In this document: piece by piece, positions 1 through 8,540 of the stretch
How the letters are laid out: every line of letters starts with the position of its first letter
Numbering within the stretch: the first letter of the stretch is position 1
Assembly (NCBI GenBank): GCA_937922015.1
Contig: CAKZVB010000054.1
Coordinates: forward strand, 1-35,422
Source: an uncultured Granulosicoccaceae bacterium
Lineage (GTDB): Bacteria; Pseudomonadota; Gammaproteobacteria; Granulosicoccales; Granulosicoccaceae
DNA: 35,422 bases
Direction of reading: 5' to 3'
Position numbers and translations under genes: made by a program
The notes under the pieces: model-generated
What the model was told of the DNA's origin: nothing
Database searches by the model: none
What the model saw: only the letters and a program-made list of their open reading frames with translations

Positions 1-14
1 ATGGTCTGTGCCAT
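1..14 (-). CDS. fliC: Flagellin, third copy, 5' end only (runs off left edge)
   Basis: Only the start codon and the next codons are inside the window. On the minus strand they read ATG GCA CAG ACC AT, encoding M-A-Q-T, identical to the first codons of the complete flagellin gene whose start is at 952. A Shine-Dalgarno-like GGAGAA lies just upstream (minus strand, about 23-28), as it does before the 952 start. The 17 bases at 1-17 are identical to those around that start. I infer a tandem third flagellin gene continuing leftwards. It could instead be a short duplicated remnant; the sequence outside the window decides. Confidence 0.6.
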
Positions 15-84
15 TTTGAGTGTTCTCCGTTTGTTGATTTGTACTTTATGAATTCTGCAGGGTCCAGACTGTTAGCAGAACACA

Positions 85-101
85 GGGGGGTGATCCCCCC
101 C
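85..101 (-). terminator. GC-rich hairpin downstream of flagellin gene
   Basis: Six G (85-90), a four-base TGAT loop (91-94) and six C (95-100) form a compact perfect hairpin about 55 bases past the stop of the flagellin gene on the minus strand. There is no clear U-tract after it in that direction, so it may act as a 3' stabilising stem or an imperfect terminator. It separates the complete flagellin from the partial third copy. Confidence 0.4.
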
Positions 102-154
102 GGTTGTAGCTGTTAACTATCTGATAGCAAATCCCTGTTTAATAGTTTTACTAA

Positions 155-952
155 TTACCCTAAAAGGCTCAATACACTCTGTGGTACGTTGTTAGCCTGA
201 GATACCATGGCAGTGCCCGCCTGCTGCAGTATCTGCGACCGCGTCAGGTTTGAGGTTTCTACGGCAAAATCAGCGTCTACGATGCGTCCGCGTGCGGCAG
301 TCTGGTTTTCCACACCTACTTGCAGGTTGTTGATTGCACTGCTGAAACGGCTTTGTGATGCACCTAGAGCACTACGCTGGGTGGTGACGGCGTCAATAGC
401 GGTGTCAAGTCCTGTGATTGCTGCGGTAGCGTCACCGGTGCTGCCGATATCAAGAGCGGTTGCTGTCGTTGCTGTGGTCGTTATATTCATGGTTTCGCCG
501 GCATTCGCGCCTACCTGAAAGTCAAAAGACCCTACCTGTAAAACCTGCACACCATTGAACTTGGTGACGTCAGCGATTCTAGTGATTTCCGCATCAAGTG
601 CGGCGAATTCAGCCTGAAGGTTGTCTTTGTCACTGGCGCTGTTGGTGCCGTTGGCAGATTGAACAGCGAGTTCTCTCATACGCTGTAACATGTTACCGAC
701 TTCATTGAGGCCGCCTTCAGCTACCTGTGACAATGAAATTCCGTCATTAGCGTTTCGAATTGCTACGTTCATACCGCGAGACTGTGCATCCATTCTTTCC
801 GCGATTGCAAGGCCGGCCGCGTCGTCGCGAGCGCTGTTTACACGAAGTCCAGAAGAAAGACGCTGCAACGCTGTATTCATGTTGTTCTGCGTGGCAGTAA
901 GGTTACGTTGTGCAGTAAGGGATGGGACGTTAGTGTTTATGGTCTGTGCCAT
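155..952 (-). CDS. fliC: Flagellin (short, D0-D1 type)
   Basis: Filament subunit exported by the flagellar type III apparatus and polymerised outside the cell. The 265-residue protein has the typical N-terminal coiled-coil region with the motifs [19 protein letters not shown] and LAIAERM (about residues 30-55). The C-terminal region (about 215-265) has [15 protein letters not shown] and ends VLSLLG. The middle is very short and rich in Ala and Thr, so the variable D2/D3 domains of enterobacterial flagellins (about 490 residues) are missing and the filament surface should be mainly D1. The start is set by GGAGAA seven to eight bases before ATG. A paralogue lies at 1664-2467 and a third begins at 14. 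The two full proteins are alike at both ends and differ most in the centre. It follows flgKL, the usual place in polar-flagellum clusters. Confidence 0.95.
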   Translation of the reverse strand: MAQTINTNVPSLTAQRNLTATQNNMNTALQRLSSGLRVNSARDDAAGLAIAERMDAQSRGMNVAIRNANDGISLSQVAEGGLNEVGNMLQRMRELAVQSANGTNSASDKDNLQAEFAALDAEITRIADVTKFNGVQVLQVGSFDFQVGANAGETMNITTTATTATALDIGSTGDATAAITGLDTAIDAVTTQRSALGASQSRFSSAINNLQVGVENQTAARGRIVDADFAVETSNLTRSQILQQAGTAMVSQANNVPQSVLSLLG

Positions 953-1273
953 TTTGTATATTCTCCACGAATAAAATATATTGGTTTTTGTATCAGGGAG
1001 TTACCCTGTTTATTTTTTTATAGTTGCACCAGCATTCAGTACATGATCGCCGTTGCAAGGTCAGTAACGACAGTCAATTTTCCTTCTTAAACATCCCTGT
1101 TAACAAACCACATGAGGTTATATTCGCGGGTCTTTCTATCGTAAGAAATATAACAATTAAAAAAAAAAGAAAAAAATTTCCGATCCCCCGGATTAACAGA
1201 GTCCTATAGGAAAGGTTTTTTTAACAGATAGAATTGTGATTCTTGATAGGAATATTTTAGGGCGCTGATAAAA

Positions 1274-1300
1274 CGATCGGCGTTAGTACTTAAAGGTTAA
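1274..1300 (-). promoter_or_regulatory. Weak candidate sigma-28 promoter for the 155-952 flagellin
   Basis: On the minus strand TTAACCTT, an 11-base spacer and GCCGATCG resemble the sigma-28 consensus TAAAGTTT-N11-GCCGATAA (5/8 and 6/8 matches). It lies about 320 bases before the flagellin start, which would imply a long leader, so this may be a chance match. I found no better sigma-28 or sigma-54 element nearer the gene. Confidence 0.25.
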
Positions 1301-1570
1301 TCGTTGTGCACAACTAACAGCAGAAGGGAAATATAAAATGAACGATAAACAGCGGAAGTAACAGGTGTTCGGGGAGATAGTTTAATTCTATGGCTGGAGT
1401 AGCAGGCATGAAAATGCAAAGTTAAAGTGCTGCTATAGAGTATTAGTGTTGACTGTTTAAGAAGGGGCTAAATCTGCAGCAGAGCAGGTGAGTCAGGCTG
1501 TTGTCAGGCGTGCAAGTTGAAAGTAGCGGTAGCCTGGTTCCAGTCACGCCGGGGGCAGGGCACTGGTTTT

Positions 1571-1598
1571 AGAAAAGGCCCCCCGGATATTTCCGGGG
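1571..1598 (-). terminator. Rho-independent terminator after flagellin 1664-2467
   Basis: A perfect seven-base stem, CCCCGGA (1581-1587) with TCCGGGG (1592-1598), has a four-base loop. On the minus strand it is followed by GGCCTTTTCTAAAA, a T-rich tract. It stands about 65 bases beyond the stop codon of the flagellin gene, the expected position and orientation for an intrinsic terminator. Confidence 0.7.
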
Positions 1599-1663
1599 AG
1601 AAATCGCGTTGCGTTGATTCTTACGGCTTTATACTTCTAAAAAATAAATCAGTTAGTTATGTA

Positions 1664-2467
1664 TTAACCCAGGAGTGAAAGGACCTGTTCTGGTGCAGAG
1701 TTGGCTTGTGAGATCATCGCTGTACCGGCCTGGCTCAGGATCTGCGCTCGAGTCATATTAGTGGTCTCAAGAGCAAAGTCGGCATCCATGATTCGACTGC
1801 GTGCGGCTGCCTGGTTTTCAGAGGCTATTTGCAGATTGTTTATGGAGCTTGAGAAACGGCTCTGTGCGGCACCATATGTAGCACGATCTGTTGTGATGCC
1901 GTCAATAGCGGTATCTATCCCGGTGATTGCCGCAGCGGCCGCGATATCAGTGTCTATGGTGAGTCCGGTAGCAGCGACAGCAACCGTGGTGAGATCCAGT
2001 GTATCAAGTTCATTTGCTCCAACCTGGAAGGTAAATGTACCGGCATCGCCGCCCAGTATAGCTAGTCCGTTAAACTTGGTTACTGTGGCAATTCTGCCTA
2101 CTTCTGCATCAAGTGCAATAAATTCTGCGTTAAGGTTTGCTCGATCATTGACACCGTTTGTTCCGTTGGCAGATTGCACAGCCAATTCACGCATACGTTG
2201 CAGCATCGAACCTACTTCCTGCAGGCCGCCCTCAGCCACCTGAGACAGCGAGATGGCATCATTGGAATTACGAATGGCTACGTTCATTCCTCGAACCTGT
2301 GCGTTCATGCGTTCCGCAATTGCAAGACCTGCGGCATCATCCTTGGCACTGTTGACTCGAAGTCCGGAAGACAATCTCTGGATAGAGGTTTCGAGTTGGC
2401 TTTGGGTTTGATAGAGATGCCGTTGAGCACCAAGTGACATAATGTTGGTATTAACTGATAGTGCCAT
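1664..2467 (-). CDS. fliC: Flagellin paralogue (short, D0-D1 type)
   Basis: Second complete flagellin, 267 residues. The N-terminal motif [20 protein letters not shown] and the C-terminal NMTRAQILSQAGTAM, ending VLSLLG, are the conserved D0/D1 signatures. The middle (about 130-200) is short and Ala/Thr rich, so no outer D2/D3 domains are expected. It is clearly related to the 155-952 protein but diverged along its length, arguing for an old duplication. Its transcription unit is well defined: a sigma-28-type promoter 53-79 bases before the start, an AAGGAA ribosome site nine bases before ATG, and an intrinsic terminator downstream. It follows flgL after a 358-base gap. Which copy is the major filament protein cannot be told from sequence alone. 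Confidence 0.95.
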   Translation of the reverse strand: MALSVNTNIMSLGAQRHLYQTQSQLETSIQRLSSGLRVNSAKDDAAGLAIAERMNAQVRGMNVAIRNSNDAISLSQVAEGGLQEVGSMLQRMRELAVQSANGTNGVNDRANLNAEFIALDAEVGRIATVTKFNGLAILGGDAGTFTFQVGANELDTLDLTTVAVAATGLTIDTDIAAAAAITGIDTAIDGITTDRATYGAAQSRFSSSINNLQIASENQAAARSRIMDADFALETTNMTRAQILSQAGTAMISQANSAPEQVLSLLG

Positions 2468-2825
2468 TATTGCAATTCCTTAGGTGATAATAGTGTTGTA
2501 ATTTCTAGGCTCAAAATATCTATCGGCGCACAAATAAATATCTATATATAATAAGGTACTAATTTTGATTCTTAATAAACTACTTTATCTGTAGATATAG
2601 AATGGCTGTGTGCCTGGAAATAAATTGACGTTAAAACAGTTGATAAAAAATTCAGTAGAGTGCTCTGCATGTACACATTCTATGAATTGCGAAAAATCGG
2701 GCCGCCTGAATCAGAGGGCTGGCGTTGAATTTCTGATCGATAGATATAGTCGCGTGTTAAGGGTTTAATCCATGTACCACAGGATGATCTAAATCTTGAT
2801 TTGAAATTCGTAAATGAATGTTGAT
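2468..2825. other. Intergenic region between flgL and flagellin
   Basis: These 358 bases contain no gene. The left part has the flagellin ribosome site and its sigma-28-type promoter (2520-2546). The rest is AT-rich, especially 2530-2600. I saw no convincing terminator for flgL here. Confidence 0.5.
2520..2546 (-). promoter_or_regulatory. Sigma-28 (FliA) type promoter of flagellin 1664-2467
   Basis: On the minus strand TATAGATA, an 11-base spacer and GCCGATAG match the sigma-28 consensus TAAAGTTT-N11-GCCGATAA at 5/8 and 7/8 positions. The predicted transcript would start near 2512, leaving a leader of about 45 bases before the ATG at 2467. This is the classic arrangement for a late (class III/IV) flagellin gene. 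Confidence 0.65.
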
Positions 2826-3746
2826 TTACAAATAATTAAACAATGAGAGGTCTTTCAGTCTGGCATAAGTTGTTTGAATAGCCTCAAGTGATTGTATTTC
2901 ACTCTCCATTTTTGATATTGCTTCTGCGTAGTCAAGTCCAACCGCGTTCTCGAGTTCAGTGCTTAACAATAATTTTACGCCGGCGTTATTCTCCTTTGCT
3001 GAATCGATTCTGGATAACTGGCTGCCTGCGTCGGAACGCTTGGTAGTAATGTGCGTATGAGCCGCGTCGAGCTGGGCGATAACGTCTGCCATTTTAGCGT
3101 GGTATTCCGCTCTCGCGGCGACTGAAACAGTTGATTCCACAGTGTCCTGAAAATCGCTCATTGTCGTAAAAAGCATTTTGGATTGACCGTCGACACTGAA
3201 GTTAAATAGATCACGACCCGACGTCCCCACCGAAATTCGATTGCTTAGACCGATGTTTACTATTTGACTACTGTCATTGCCCTGATACTGGATGTCATCA
3301 GGGTCGGGGTAGGGGCGAGTTGTTCTGGCTGTACCTGAGAAAAGATACTCTCCATTAGGGCCCTTGGTGTTGGCAAGACTAAGTAACTGTTCCTGCCTGC
3401 TATTAATCTCCTGCAACAGAATTTGTCGATCATCTTGTCCAAGGGTGTCATTGTTTGCCTGTAATGCAAGCTCCCTTAGTGAAAGAAGTGTGTCAGCAAT
3501 AGAGGACAGGGTGTTTTCCTCGGTGTTTAGTCGACTCTCCGCGTAGGTGGTGTTGCGCTCATACTGTTCCATTTGGCCCAGGGATTGACCCAGCAGGATC
3601 GACTTACCGGCCGCTGCGGGATTGTCAGCCGGTTTGAGCACGCTCAGGCCGCTGGCGATTTGAGCCTGCAGTTGGGCAATATTTCCCTGTGCTTTTTCGC
3701 TATTGTGCGTCAGCGTTCGTGACTGGTAGTTGTTGGTGACTCTCAT
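2826..3746 (-). CDS. flgL: Flagellar hook-filament junction protein FlgL (HAP3)
   Basis: Second junction protein, between FlgK and the filament. The 306-residue protein starts MRVTNNYQSRTLTHNSEKAQ and has the flagellin-like N-terminal helix region with the family motif ASGLSVLKPADNPAAAGK (about 32-49). The tail includes LDYAEAISKMESEIQSLEA and ends with a family-typical LSLFNYL. The length is close to E. coli FlgL (317). It lies five bases after flgK, so the two are almost certainly cotranscribed from the sigma-28-like site before flgK. A flagellin assignment is less likely because the GLRVNSA and VLSLLG signatures are absent. Confidence 0.93.
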   Translation of the reverse strand: MRVTNNYQSRTLTHNSEKAQGNIAQLQAQIASGLSVLKPADNPAAAGKSILLGQSLGQMEQYERNTTYAESRLNTEENTLSSIADTLLSLRELALQANNDTLGQDDRQILLQEINSRQEQLLSLANTKGPNGEYLFSGTARTTRPYPDPDDIQYQGNDSSQIVNIGLSNRISVGTSGRDLFNFSVDGQSKMLFTTMSDFQDTVESTVSVAARAEYHAKMADVIAQLDAAHTHITTKRSDAGSQLSRIDSAKENNAGVKLLLSTELENAVGLDYAEAISKMESEIQSLEAIQTTYARLKDLSLFNYL

Positions 3747-3751
3747 TAATA

Positions 3752-5380
3752 TTAGATCCTGTTCAGAGTGCCCATTAGTGTGTCGAAGAGAGTGCCCGCT
3801 ACAGCGATTACCCGCGCGGAAGCCTCGTAGGCTTGTTGATATTTAATAAGATTGGCTGCTTCTTCATCGAGGCTGACTGCCGATACTTCGTCGTGACGTA
3901 CCTGTGTTTCCTCAACGATGCTCTGCATGGATTGAAGCTGAATTTCAGCGGTTCTGGTGGCTGACCCGACTTGCGTAACAATGGTTGCGTATTGCTCGGT
4001 AAGTGTGGCTGAACCGTTTTCAAATATCCGTTGTTGCCGTAGATCCGCAATGGTTTGTGCCACTGGAATCGATAGCTCTGTGGCGGTGCCCAGTGTGGTG
4101 CCAAGGCTTAACGGGTCAATCGGCATCATTGAAATTGCGGCAGCGGCTTTTGCTACCGGTTTTATTAGAAAAGAGTCACCTGCAACGGCAGCACCAGTTG
4201 CGGTAAACTTAAGCCCATCCATAAGCAGATTACCCGTACCGGAGATCTGAGTATTGTCAGACAAACGAGTCAGTGTGTACTCGGTTCCATCAAAAGTCAT
4301 TTGGTAATTTGATGCGGTAATTGCTTGTGAATCAACCAGATTTACACTAAGTGTGGCTGTGCCCTGGTTAGTGGAGTTAGCTAGTGGAGTGATAGCTCCG
4401 GTACTGAAAAATTGAGGAGTCCCTGTATTGGCGGGGTCAATTTGTTCATACACTGCGTTAACATTGGAGGATAGTACGGCAGCCATGCGCCCGATTTCAT
4501 TTCGAACCGGGTCAAGCATTTCGTTGTTAAATTCCATTAGTCCCCCTAAAATTCCGCCACCCGGTGGATCTGCGATGGGCCGCATAATAGAACCGGTTTG
4601 TAATGCCAGGGAAAGTTTCTCCGGATCGTCTGTGTTTATCACAGTAGAAAGTTCGGTGGCTCCAGCGAGTGTCACTAGCGGTAGTCCGTTTTCCATGGCT
4701 ACGTCGATGCCGAAATTATCGCGGGATAGTTTGTTAATGCTGACGTGCTGAGACAGTTGTTGTAGTAGTAAATCTCTCTGATCCAGCAAGTCGTTAGGCG
4801 GGCCGCTGGCATTTGTCGATGCCTTGGCTGAGATTTCCTGATTGATGTTAAAGATGCGTTTTGTCAGGTTGTTTATCTCTGTGATTGTCTCTTTAAAGTT
4901 TGAGTTGATTTCTTTTTGCATGGAATCCAGCTGACTATCGAGAAAGTTAAATCGACTGGTCATTGTATTGCCCGCGGCGATAACACGTTCAGCAGGTGCG
5001 GTATTGTGAGGGTTGTTCGCCGCATCTTCCAACGCATTAAAGAAATCAATCTGTGCTGTGTTCAGACCAGATATTTCTTCAGAAAACAGAGTATTTACAC
5101 GGTCTGCCATCTGACTCAATGAACCGATTCGATTGAGTTCAGTGGTTGCTGACATTAACCGTGTTTCCACTATTTGATCGTGGATTCTTTGTATTGACGT
5201 AGTGCGAACACCTGTGCCCATATATCCCGGTCCGAATCGCTGCGCTGCGGTGCTGGCATTTACAGTGCGCTGACGAGCGTAACCTTCGGTATTGGCGTTC
5301 GAGATATTATGGCTTGTTGTAGCAATTGACCGTTCTGCGGCTTTTAAGCCTAAGAGGCTGGTGTTAAGTGCATTCGCCAT
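3752..5380 (-). CDS. flgK: Flagellar hook-associated protein FlgK (HAP1)
   Basis: First hook-filament junction protein, capping the finished hook. It is 542 residues from the preferred start, near the family norm (about 547). The N terminus has the rod/hook/HAP signature LLGLKAAERSIATTSHNISN followed by NTEGYARQ. The C terminus has DEEAANLIKYQQAYEASAR, the helix shared by axial proteins, and ends DTLMGTLNRI. Two in-frame ATGs exist, at 5386 and 5380. An AGGA motif sits eight bases before the second but only two before the first, so I chose 5380. A sigma-28-like promoter precedes it, matching its late class in many gammaproteobacteria. It is separated from flgJ by 301 bases, so a new transcription unit begins here. 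Confidence 0.94.
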   Translation of the reverse strand: MANALNTSLLGLKAAERSIATTSHNISNANTEGYARQRTVNASTAAQRFGPGYMGTGVRTTSIQRIHDQIVETRLMSATTELNRIGSLSQMADRVNTLFSEEISGLNTAQIDFFNALEDAANNPHNTAPAERVIAAGNTMTSRFNFLDSQLDSMQKEINSNFKETITEINNLTKRIFNINQEISAKASTNASGPPNDLLDQRDLLLQQLSQHVSINKLSRDNFGIDVAMENGLPLVTLAGATELSTVINTDDPEKLSLALQTGSIMRPIADPPGGGILGGLMEFNNEMLDPVRNEIGRMAAVLSSNVNAVYEQIDPANTGTPQFFSTGAITPLANSTNQGTATLSVNLVDSQAITASNYQMTFDGTEYTLTRLSDNTQISGTGNLLMDGLKFTATGAAVAGDSFLIKPVAKAAAAISMMPIDPLSLGTTLGTATELSIPVAQTIADLRQQRIFENGSATLTEQYATIVTQVGSATRTAEIQLQSMQSIVEETQVRHDEVSAVSLDEEAANLIKYQQAYEASARVIAVAGTLFDTLMGTLNRI

Positions 5381-5408
5381 GTTCATTATCCTGTTAGTTA
5401 CAAGTGAT

Positions 5409-5435
5409 CTATCGACTTATAAATCACACGCTTGA
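5409..5435 (-). promoter_or_regulatory. Candidate sigma-28 promoter of flgKL
   Basis: On the minus strand TCAAGCGT, 11 bases, then GTCGATAG gives 5/8 and 6/8 matches to TAAAGTTT-N11-GCCGATAA. The start site would be about 5401, roughly 20 bases before the flgK start. The 301-base gap between flgJ and flgK (5387-5687) holds this element and a possible terminator and no gene. Confidence 0.45.
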
Positions 5436-5625
5436 AGGATATATTTAAAAGATTACATGAAGGAATCAGCGCAATAACGTTGCCTGTCCTTCGCGACTTC
5501 TTTTCAGTAGAGTGAGCAGTTGGTTTTTACACGGGAGGAAACACATGCAGGTTATGTCTGCAATGCTATAGGGCTGCGTAACCGGCAACTACAGATAGTT
5601 CGGTAACAATGCTTTTATAAAGCGA

Positions 5626-5670
5626 GCGCGATTGAAGGTCGTTACATATTGTAAGAGCGGTAAATCGCGC
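5626..5670 (-). terminator. Inverted repeat after flgJ, possible terminator
   Basis: GCGCGATT (5626-5633) and AATCGCGC (5663-5670) are a perfect eight-base inverted repeat about 18 bases past the flgJ stop on the minus strand. The loop is long (29 bases) and the following bases (CGCTTTATAAAAG) are only moderately T-rich, so termination is plausible rather than certain. It would separate the rod/hook operon from flgKL. Confidence 0.32.
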
Positions 5671-5687
5671 AGTGTAATGCCTGCGCC

Positions 5688-6560
5688 TTAGTTTGATTCC
5701 ATGCCGGTAATGCTGTTCATGACAGATATGGCTTTATCTGCGTAATCCGGATCGGTGGCATATCCGGCACGTTGTAGTTCGCGTATAAATTGTTCCGGAT
5801 CAGCTGCAGATTCCAGCGCTTTTCCATAACGCGGGTTTTCCTGTAAGAAGTCACCGAAATCCCTTATGGATTGCTGTTCACTCTGGTACACCCGGAAAGC
5901 CGCTTTCTCTGGCCGCGACTCGCCGTTGGTAAATTCATGGGTGCGCACAACACTTGAAGGACCTTGCCATTGCGAGTCAGCCTTGATACCAAATAGATTA
6001 TGCGTGCTTGAGCCATCCTGGTTCATGGCGACATTTTTCCCCCAGCCCGTTTCCAGAGCCGCGATTGCAACAACAGCGGCAGTGCTGGTGCCCAGTTCGT
6101 CGGCTGTCTGCTGTGCGGTAGTGTGGATCCGGTTAACGAATCCCATCGGGGAATTGTATTTCTGTGGTTGATAATTGGTGTTAACCAGAGCGTTATCAGA
6201 GGTGACGGATGCCATCTGAATTGGCATTGTTGAACCTTTGGCGTTGCTGCTTGGAGTTGCTGATTGACCAACTAACTGCCGGTAAATACTATCTGCCAGG
6301 CCCAGTGAATTAGATTCTGAAATCTCCGTTGCTATATGCTGATCCATCATCTCCAGATATAAACCAGCCTGCTCTCCGTTCAGCAGATCGTCACCGGGAG
6401 TAGCTGCACGCATATTCTTTAGCATTGTTTGAAGCAGTAATGCCTCGAATTTTTTTGCCGTGTCGCGCGCTTCATCATTTTCCATTGAGGTGGAATGATG
6501 TAAACCGGTATTGCTGATTGCCCGGCTGGCAACTGAAGTGTCGAGAGGTGTATCTAGCAT
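5688..6560 (-). CDS. flgJ: Flagellar rod assembly protein / muramidase FlgJ
   Basis: Bifunctional periplasmic protein: the N-terminal half caps the growing rod and the C-terminal half cuts peptidoglycan so the rod can pass. The 290 residues show the rod-binding domain at about 33-95 (AKKFEALLLQTMLKNMR) and a glucosaminidase domain at about 140-285. The catalytic Glu is expected at 170 in AIAALETGWGKN, and NLFGIK and the family YATDPDYADK follow. Both domains are present, unlike the single-domain FlgJ of some alphaproteobacteria. It follows flgI by 11 bases and is the last gene of the flgB-J run. No signal peptide is seen, as expected for export through the flagellar apparatus. Confidence 0.94.
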   Translation of the reverse strand: MLDTPLDTSVASRAISNTGLHHSTSMENDEARDTAKKFEALLLQTMLKNMRAATPGDDLLNGEQAGLYLEMMDQHIATEISESNSLGLADSIYRQLVGQSATPSSNAKGSTMPIQMASVTSDNALVNTNYQPQKYNSPMGFVNRIHTTAQQTADELGTSTAAVVAIAALETGWGKNVAMNQDGSSTHNLFGIKADSQWQGPSSVVRTHEFTNGESRPEKAAFRVYQSEQQSIRDFGDFLQENPRYGKALESAADPEQFIRELQRAGYATDPDYADKAISVMNSITGMESN

Positions 6561-6571
6561 AGTTGTCTATT

Positions 6572-7693
6572 TCAGATAATGATGAGCTGACCGCGCAATG
6601 CGCCGAGTTGTTTAAGCGCTTCAAGAATGGCAATGAGATCAGAGGTCGAGGTTCCCACTTCATTCAGGCTTTTTACGACTTCATTAAGGGTTACCCCTTT
6701 TGGAATTGCCCGTATAGAGCCGGATTGTTCTGATATGTCAATAGTGGTGTCTGCGGTCACAGCAGTTTCACCACCAGCCAGAGCGCCTGGCTGATTGACA
6801 TTGACATCTTCATTGATGGTAACTGTAATATTGCCATGCGAAACAGCGGCCGGCATGACCATGACATTCTCACCGATTACAACGGTGCCCGTGCGCGAGT
6901 TAACTATGATCCGTGCGACGGCGTCCGGTGTAACTTCTACATTTTCAAGTACCGAAATAAAGCCAACCCGATTCGCAATATCCAGTGGACCACGCACGAC
7001 AATAGAAACCGCATCGATGGCAAAGGCCTGATTGCCACCCAGCGTACTGTTTATGGCTTCTACTACCCGTTCGGCAGTTGTGAAGTCGGGGGAGTGAAGG
7101 TTCAAAGTGATGTCCGGATTGTTTTCGAATGAACTGCCTACAGCCCGCTCAAGCGTAGCGCCATTTGGAATTCTACCGGCGCTGGAGATATTTTTTTGCA
7201 CCTCTGTACCATCTGCACCCGATGCGCTGATACCACCGACCAGTATTTCCCCCTGTGCTATTGCATACACAGCGCCATCTGCGCCACGCAGTGGTGTCAT
7301 TAACAGTGCGCCGCCGCGCAGGGAAGTCGAGTCACCCAGGGAAGAGACTGTAACATCGATTCTCTGGCCGGGTTTTGTAAAGGGTGGAATAGTCGCATGT
7401 ACCGACACAGCGGCAACATTTTTAGGGCTTATCTGTATATCTGCAGGCAGGCTAACACCGTATTGTGACAGCATGCTTCTCAGGCTTTGTTCGGTGTAGC
7501 GAACCTTGCCGGTGCTGTCCCCGGTTCCATCCAGACCGACTATGAGTCCATAACCTAGTATCTGATTGTCTCTGACACCAGCGATTGAGGCAATATCTTT
7601 GACTCTTTCAGCATATACCACCGGGACAACCGCGAGCACGGCGAGTAGTACCGTTAGGATGGCTTTGGGGCTGGTAAATATTCGTTGTATCAT
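6572..7693 (-). CDS. flgI: Flagellar P-ring protein FlgI
   Basis: Forms the periplasmic P-ring around the rod in the peptidoglycan layer. The 373-residue precursor begins with a Sec signal peptide: charged MIQRIFTSPK, a hydrophobic core, and probable cleavage after VVYA (residue 28). The mature protein starts with the family motif ERVKDIASIAGVRDNQILGY and GLIVGLDGTGD, and carries PPFTKPGQRIDVTVSSLGD and SLRGGALLMTPLRG (about 100-140). The C terminus LIAILEALKQLGALRGQLII is typical. The length matches the family (about 365). FlgA, encoded at 13235, is the P-ring assembly chaperone. It lies 146 bases after flgH, the widest gap within the flgB-J run. Confidence 0.96.
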   Translation of the reverse strand: MIQRIFTSPKAILTVLLAVLAVVPVVYAERVKDIASIAGVRDNQILGYGLIVGLDGTGDSTGKVRYTEQSLRSMLSQYGVSLPADIQISPKNVAAVSVHATIPPFTKPGQRIDVTVSSLGDSTSLRGGALLMTPLRGADGAVYAIAQGEILVGGISASGADGTEVQKNISSAGRIPNGATLERAVGSSFENNPDITLNLHSPDFTTAERVVEAINSTLGGNQAFAIDAVSIVVRGPLDIANRVGFISVLENVEVTPDAVARIIVNSRTGTVVIGENVMVMPAAVSHGNITVTINEDVNVNQPGALAGGETAVTADTTIDISEQSGSIRAIPKGVTLNEVVKSLNEVGTSTSDLIAILEALKQLGALRGQLIII

Positions 7694-7839
7694 TGATGTC
7701 GACCCTTGTTCAACGCAAGCCTCGCTGTTACTAATGAGTATGGTTTAATTGTATTGGTGTAGTGGCGGCGTATAGTCACGTAGTGTTGAAAGTTCGGTTT
7801 ATTCAAAATAATATTTAATATTCCTTTGATCGCTGTTTT

Positions 7840-8511
7840 CTAGAACGGCCAGAATCGACTGGTTAGGACACGGGTAAGCCAGCCGCCACGATTGGTGTCT
7901 GCAATCATTCCTTTGCCGCTGTAGACAATATTTGCGTCGGCAATAAGATTCGACATAATGGTATTTTGCGGAGACAGATCTGTGGGCCGCACCAAACCGG
8001 AAATACTGATAATTTCCAACCCTGAATTTAGCGTGAGTTGTTTTTCGCCACTGATCACAAGGATTCCGTTTGGCCTGACATCGGTAACTGTGACTGTAAT
8101 GTTGCCTAGTAAGCTATTGCTTTGGCTGCTGTCACCGGTGCCATTGAAATCAGTGCCGGACTGCAGGCTGGTGGAAGCAGAATTGCCGTTTAAGGTTGGT
8201 ACTTTTCCCAGTAGAGTAGGGGCCGGTATATCAACTGCTGTGGTTCGACTGGCGGTGGTGCTGGCATTTTTCTCGGCAATGGTTCTTTCATCCAGAATGA
8301 CAGTAATTAAATCACCACGCCGCCGGGCCTTGCGGTCTTCAAACAGAAATCGACTGTTGTTATGCTGATAGATGGAGCCATTGGGTGCAGGAGCCGCTGG
8401 TTTCTCCTTGACCACTACCGGTAGCGGATCACGATTCACAATCGCGGGTGCACATGCGCTACAGGCAGCGATCAAAGTCATCACGCTGAGGAATCTAGGT
8501 AGAAGTTGCAT
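7840..8511 (-). CDS. flgH: Flagellar L-ring lipoprotein FlgH
   Basis: Outer-membrane lipoprotein that forms the L-ring bushing. In the 223 residues the signal region MQLLPRFLSVMTLIAAC gives a lipobox I-A-A-C with the acylated Cys at 17. Family motifs include GSIYQHNNSRFLFEDRKARR (about 45-64), GDLITVILDE (about 66-75), and late IVYSGKGMIADTNRGGWL followed by the terminal F-W-P-F. The length is close to E. coli FlgH (232). It lies 29 bases after flgG, consistent with one operon. The presence of an L-ring gene shows the host has an outer membrane. Confidence 0.95.
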   Translation of the reverse strand: MQLLPRFLSVMTLIAACSACAPAIVNRDPLPVVVKEKPAAPAPNGSIYQHNNSRFLFEDRKARRRGDLITVILDERTIAEKNASTTASRTTAVDIPAPTLLGKVPTLNGNSASTSLQSGTDFNGTGDSSQSNSLLGNITVTVTDVRPNGILVISGEKQLTLNSGLEIISISGLVRPTDLSPQNTIMSNLIADANIVYSGKGMIADTNRGGWLTRVLTSRFWPF

Positions 8512-8540
8512 ACGTCGGGCTCCTGTAGCGCTGATCCGGG

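Larger units (their letters stand above)
953..1663. other. Long intergenic region between two flagellin genes
   Basis: These 711 bases carry no convincing gene; the short open frames lack a plausible start or any recognisable protein. The stretch holds the flagellin ribosome binding site at its left end, an AT-rich tract including a nine-A run near 1158-1168, a weak sigma-28-like element (1274-1300) and a strong terminator for the upstream flagellin (1571-1598). It is unusually long for the space between tandem flagellin genes, and I see no further structure I can name. Confidence 0.5.

Noticed and set aside
1024-1209. Small plus-strand gene of 61 codons between flagellins
   Set aside because: Highly AT-rich with a lysine run from the poly-A tract and no supporting ribosome site or family.
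1701-2243. Plus-strand open frame of 180 codons inside the flagellin gene
   Set aside because: It is the antisense shadow of a conserved flagellin, with low-complexity Ala/Ser/Val-rich translation.
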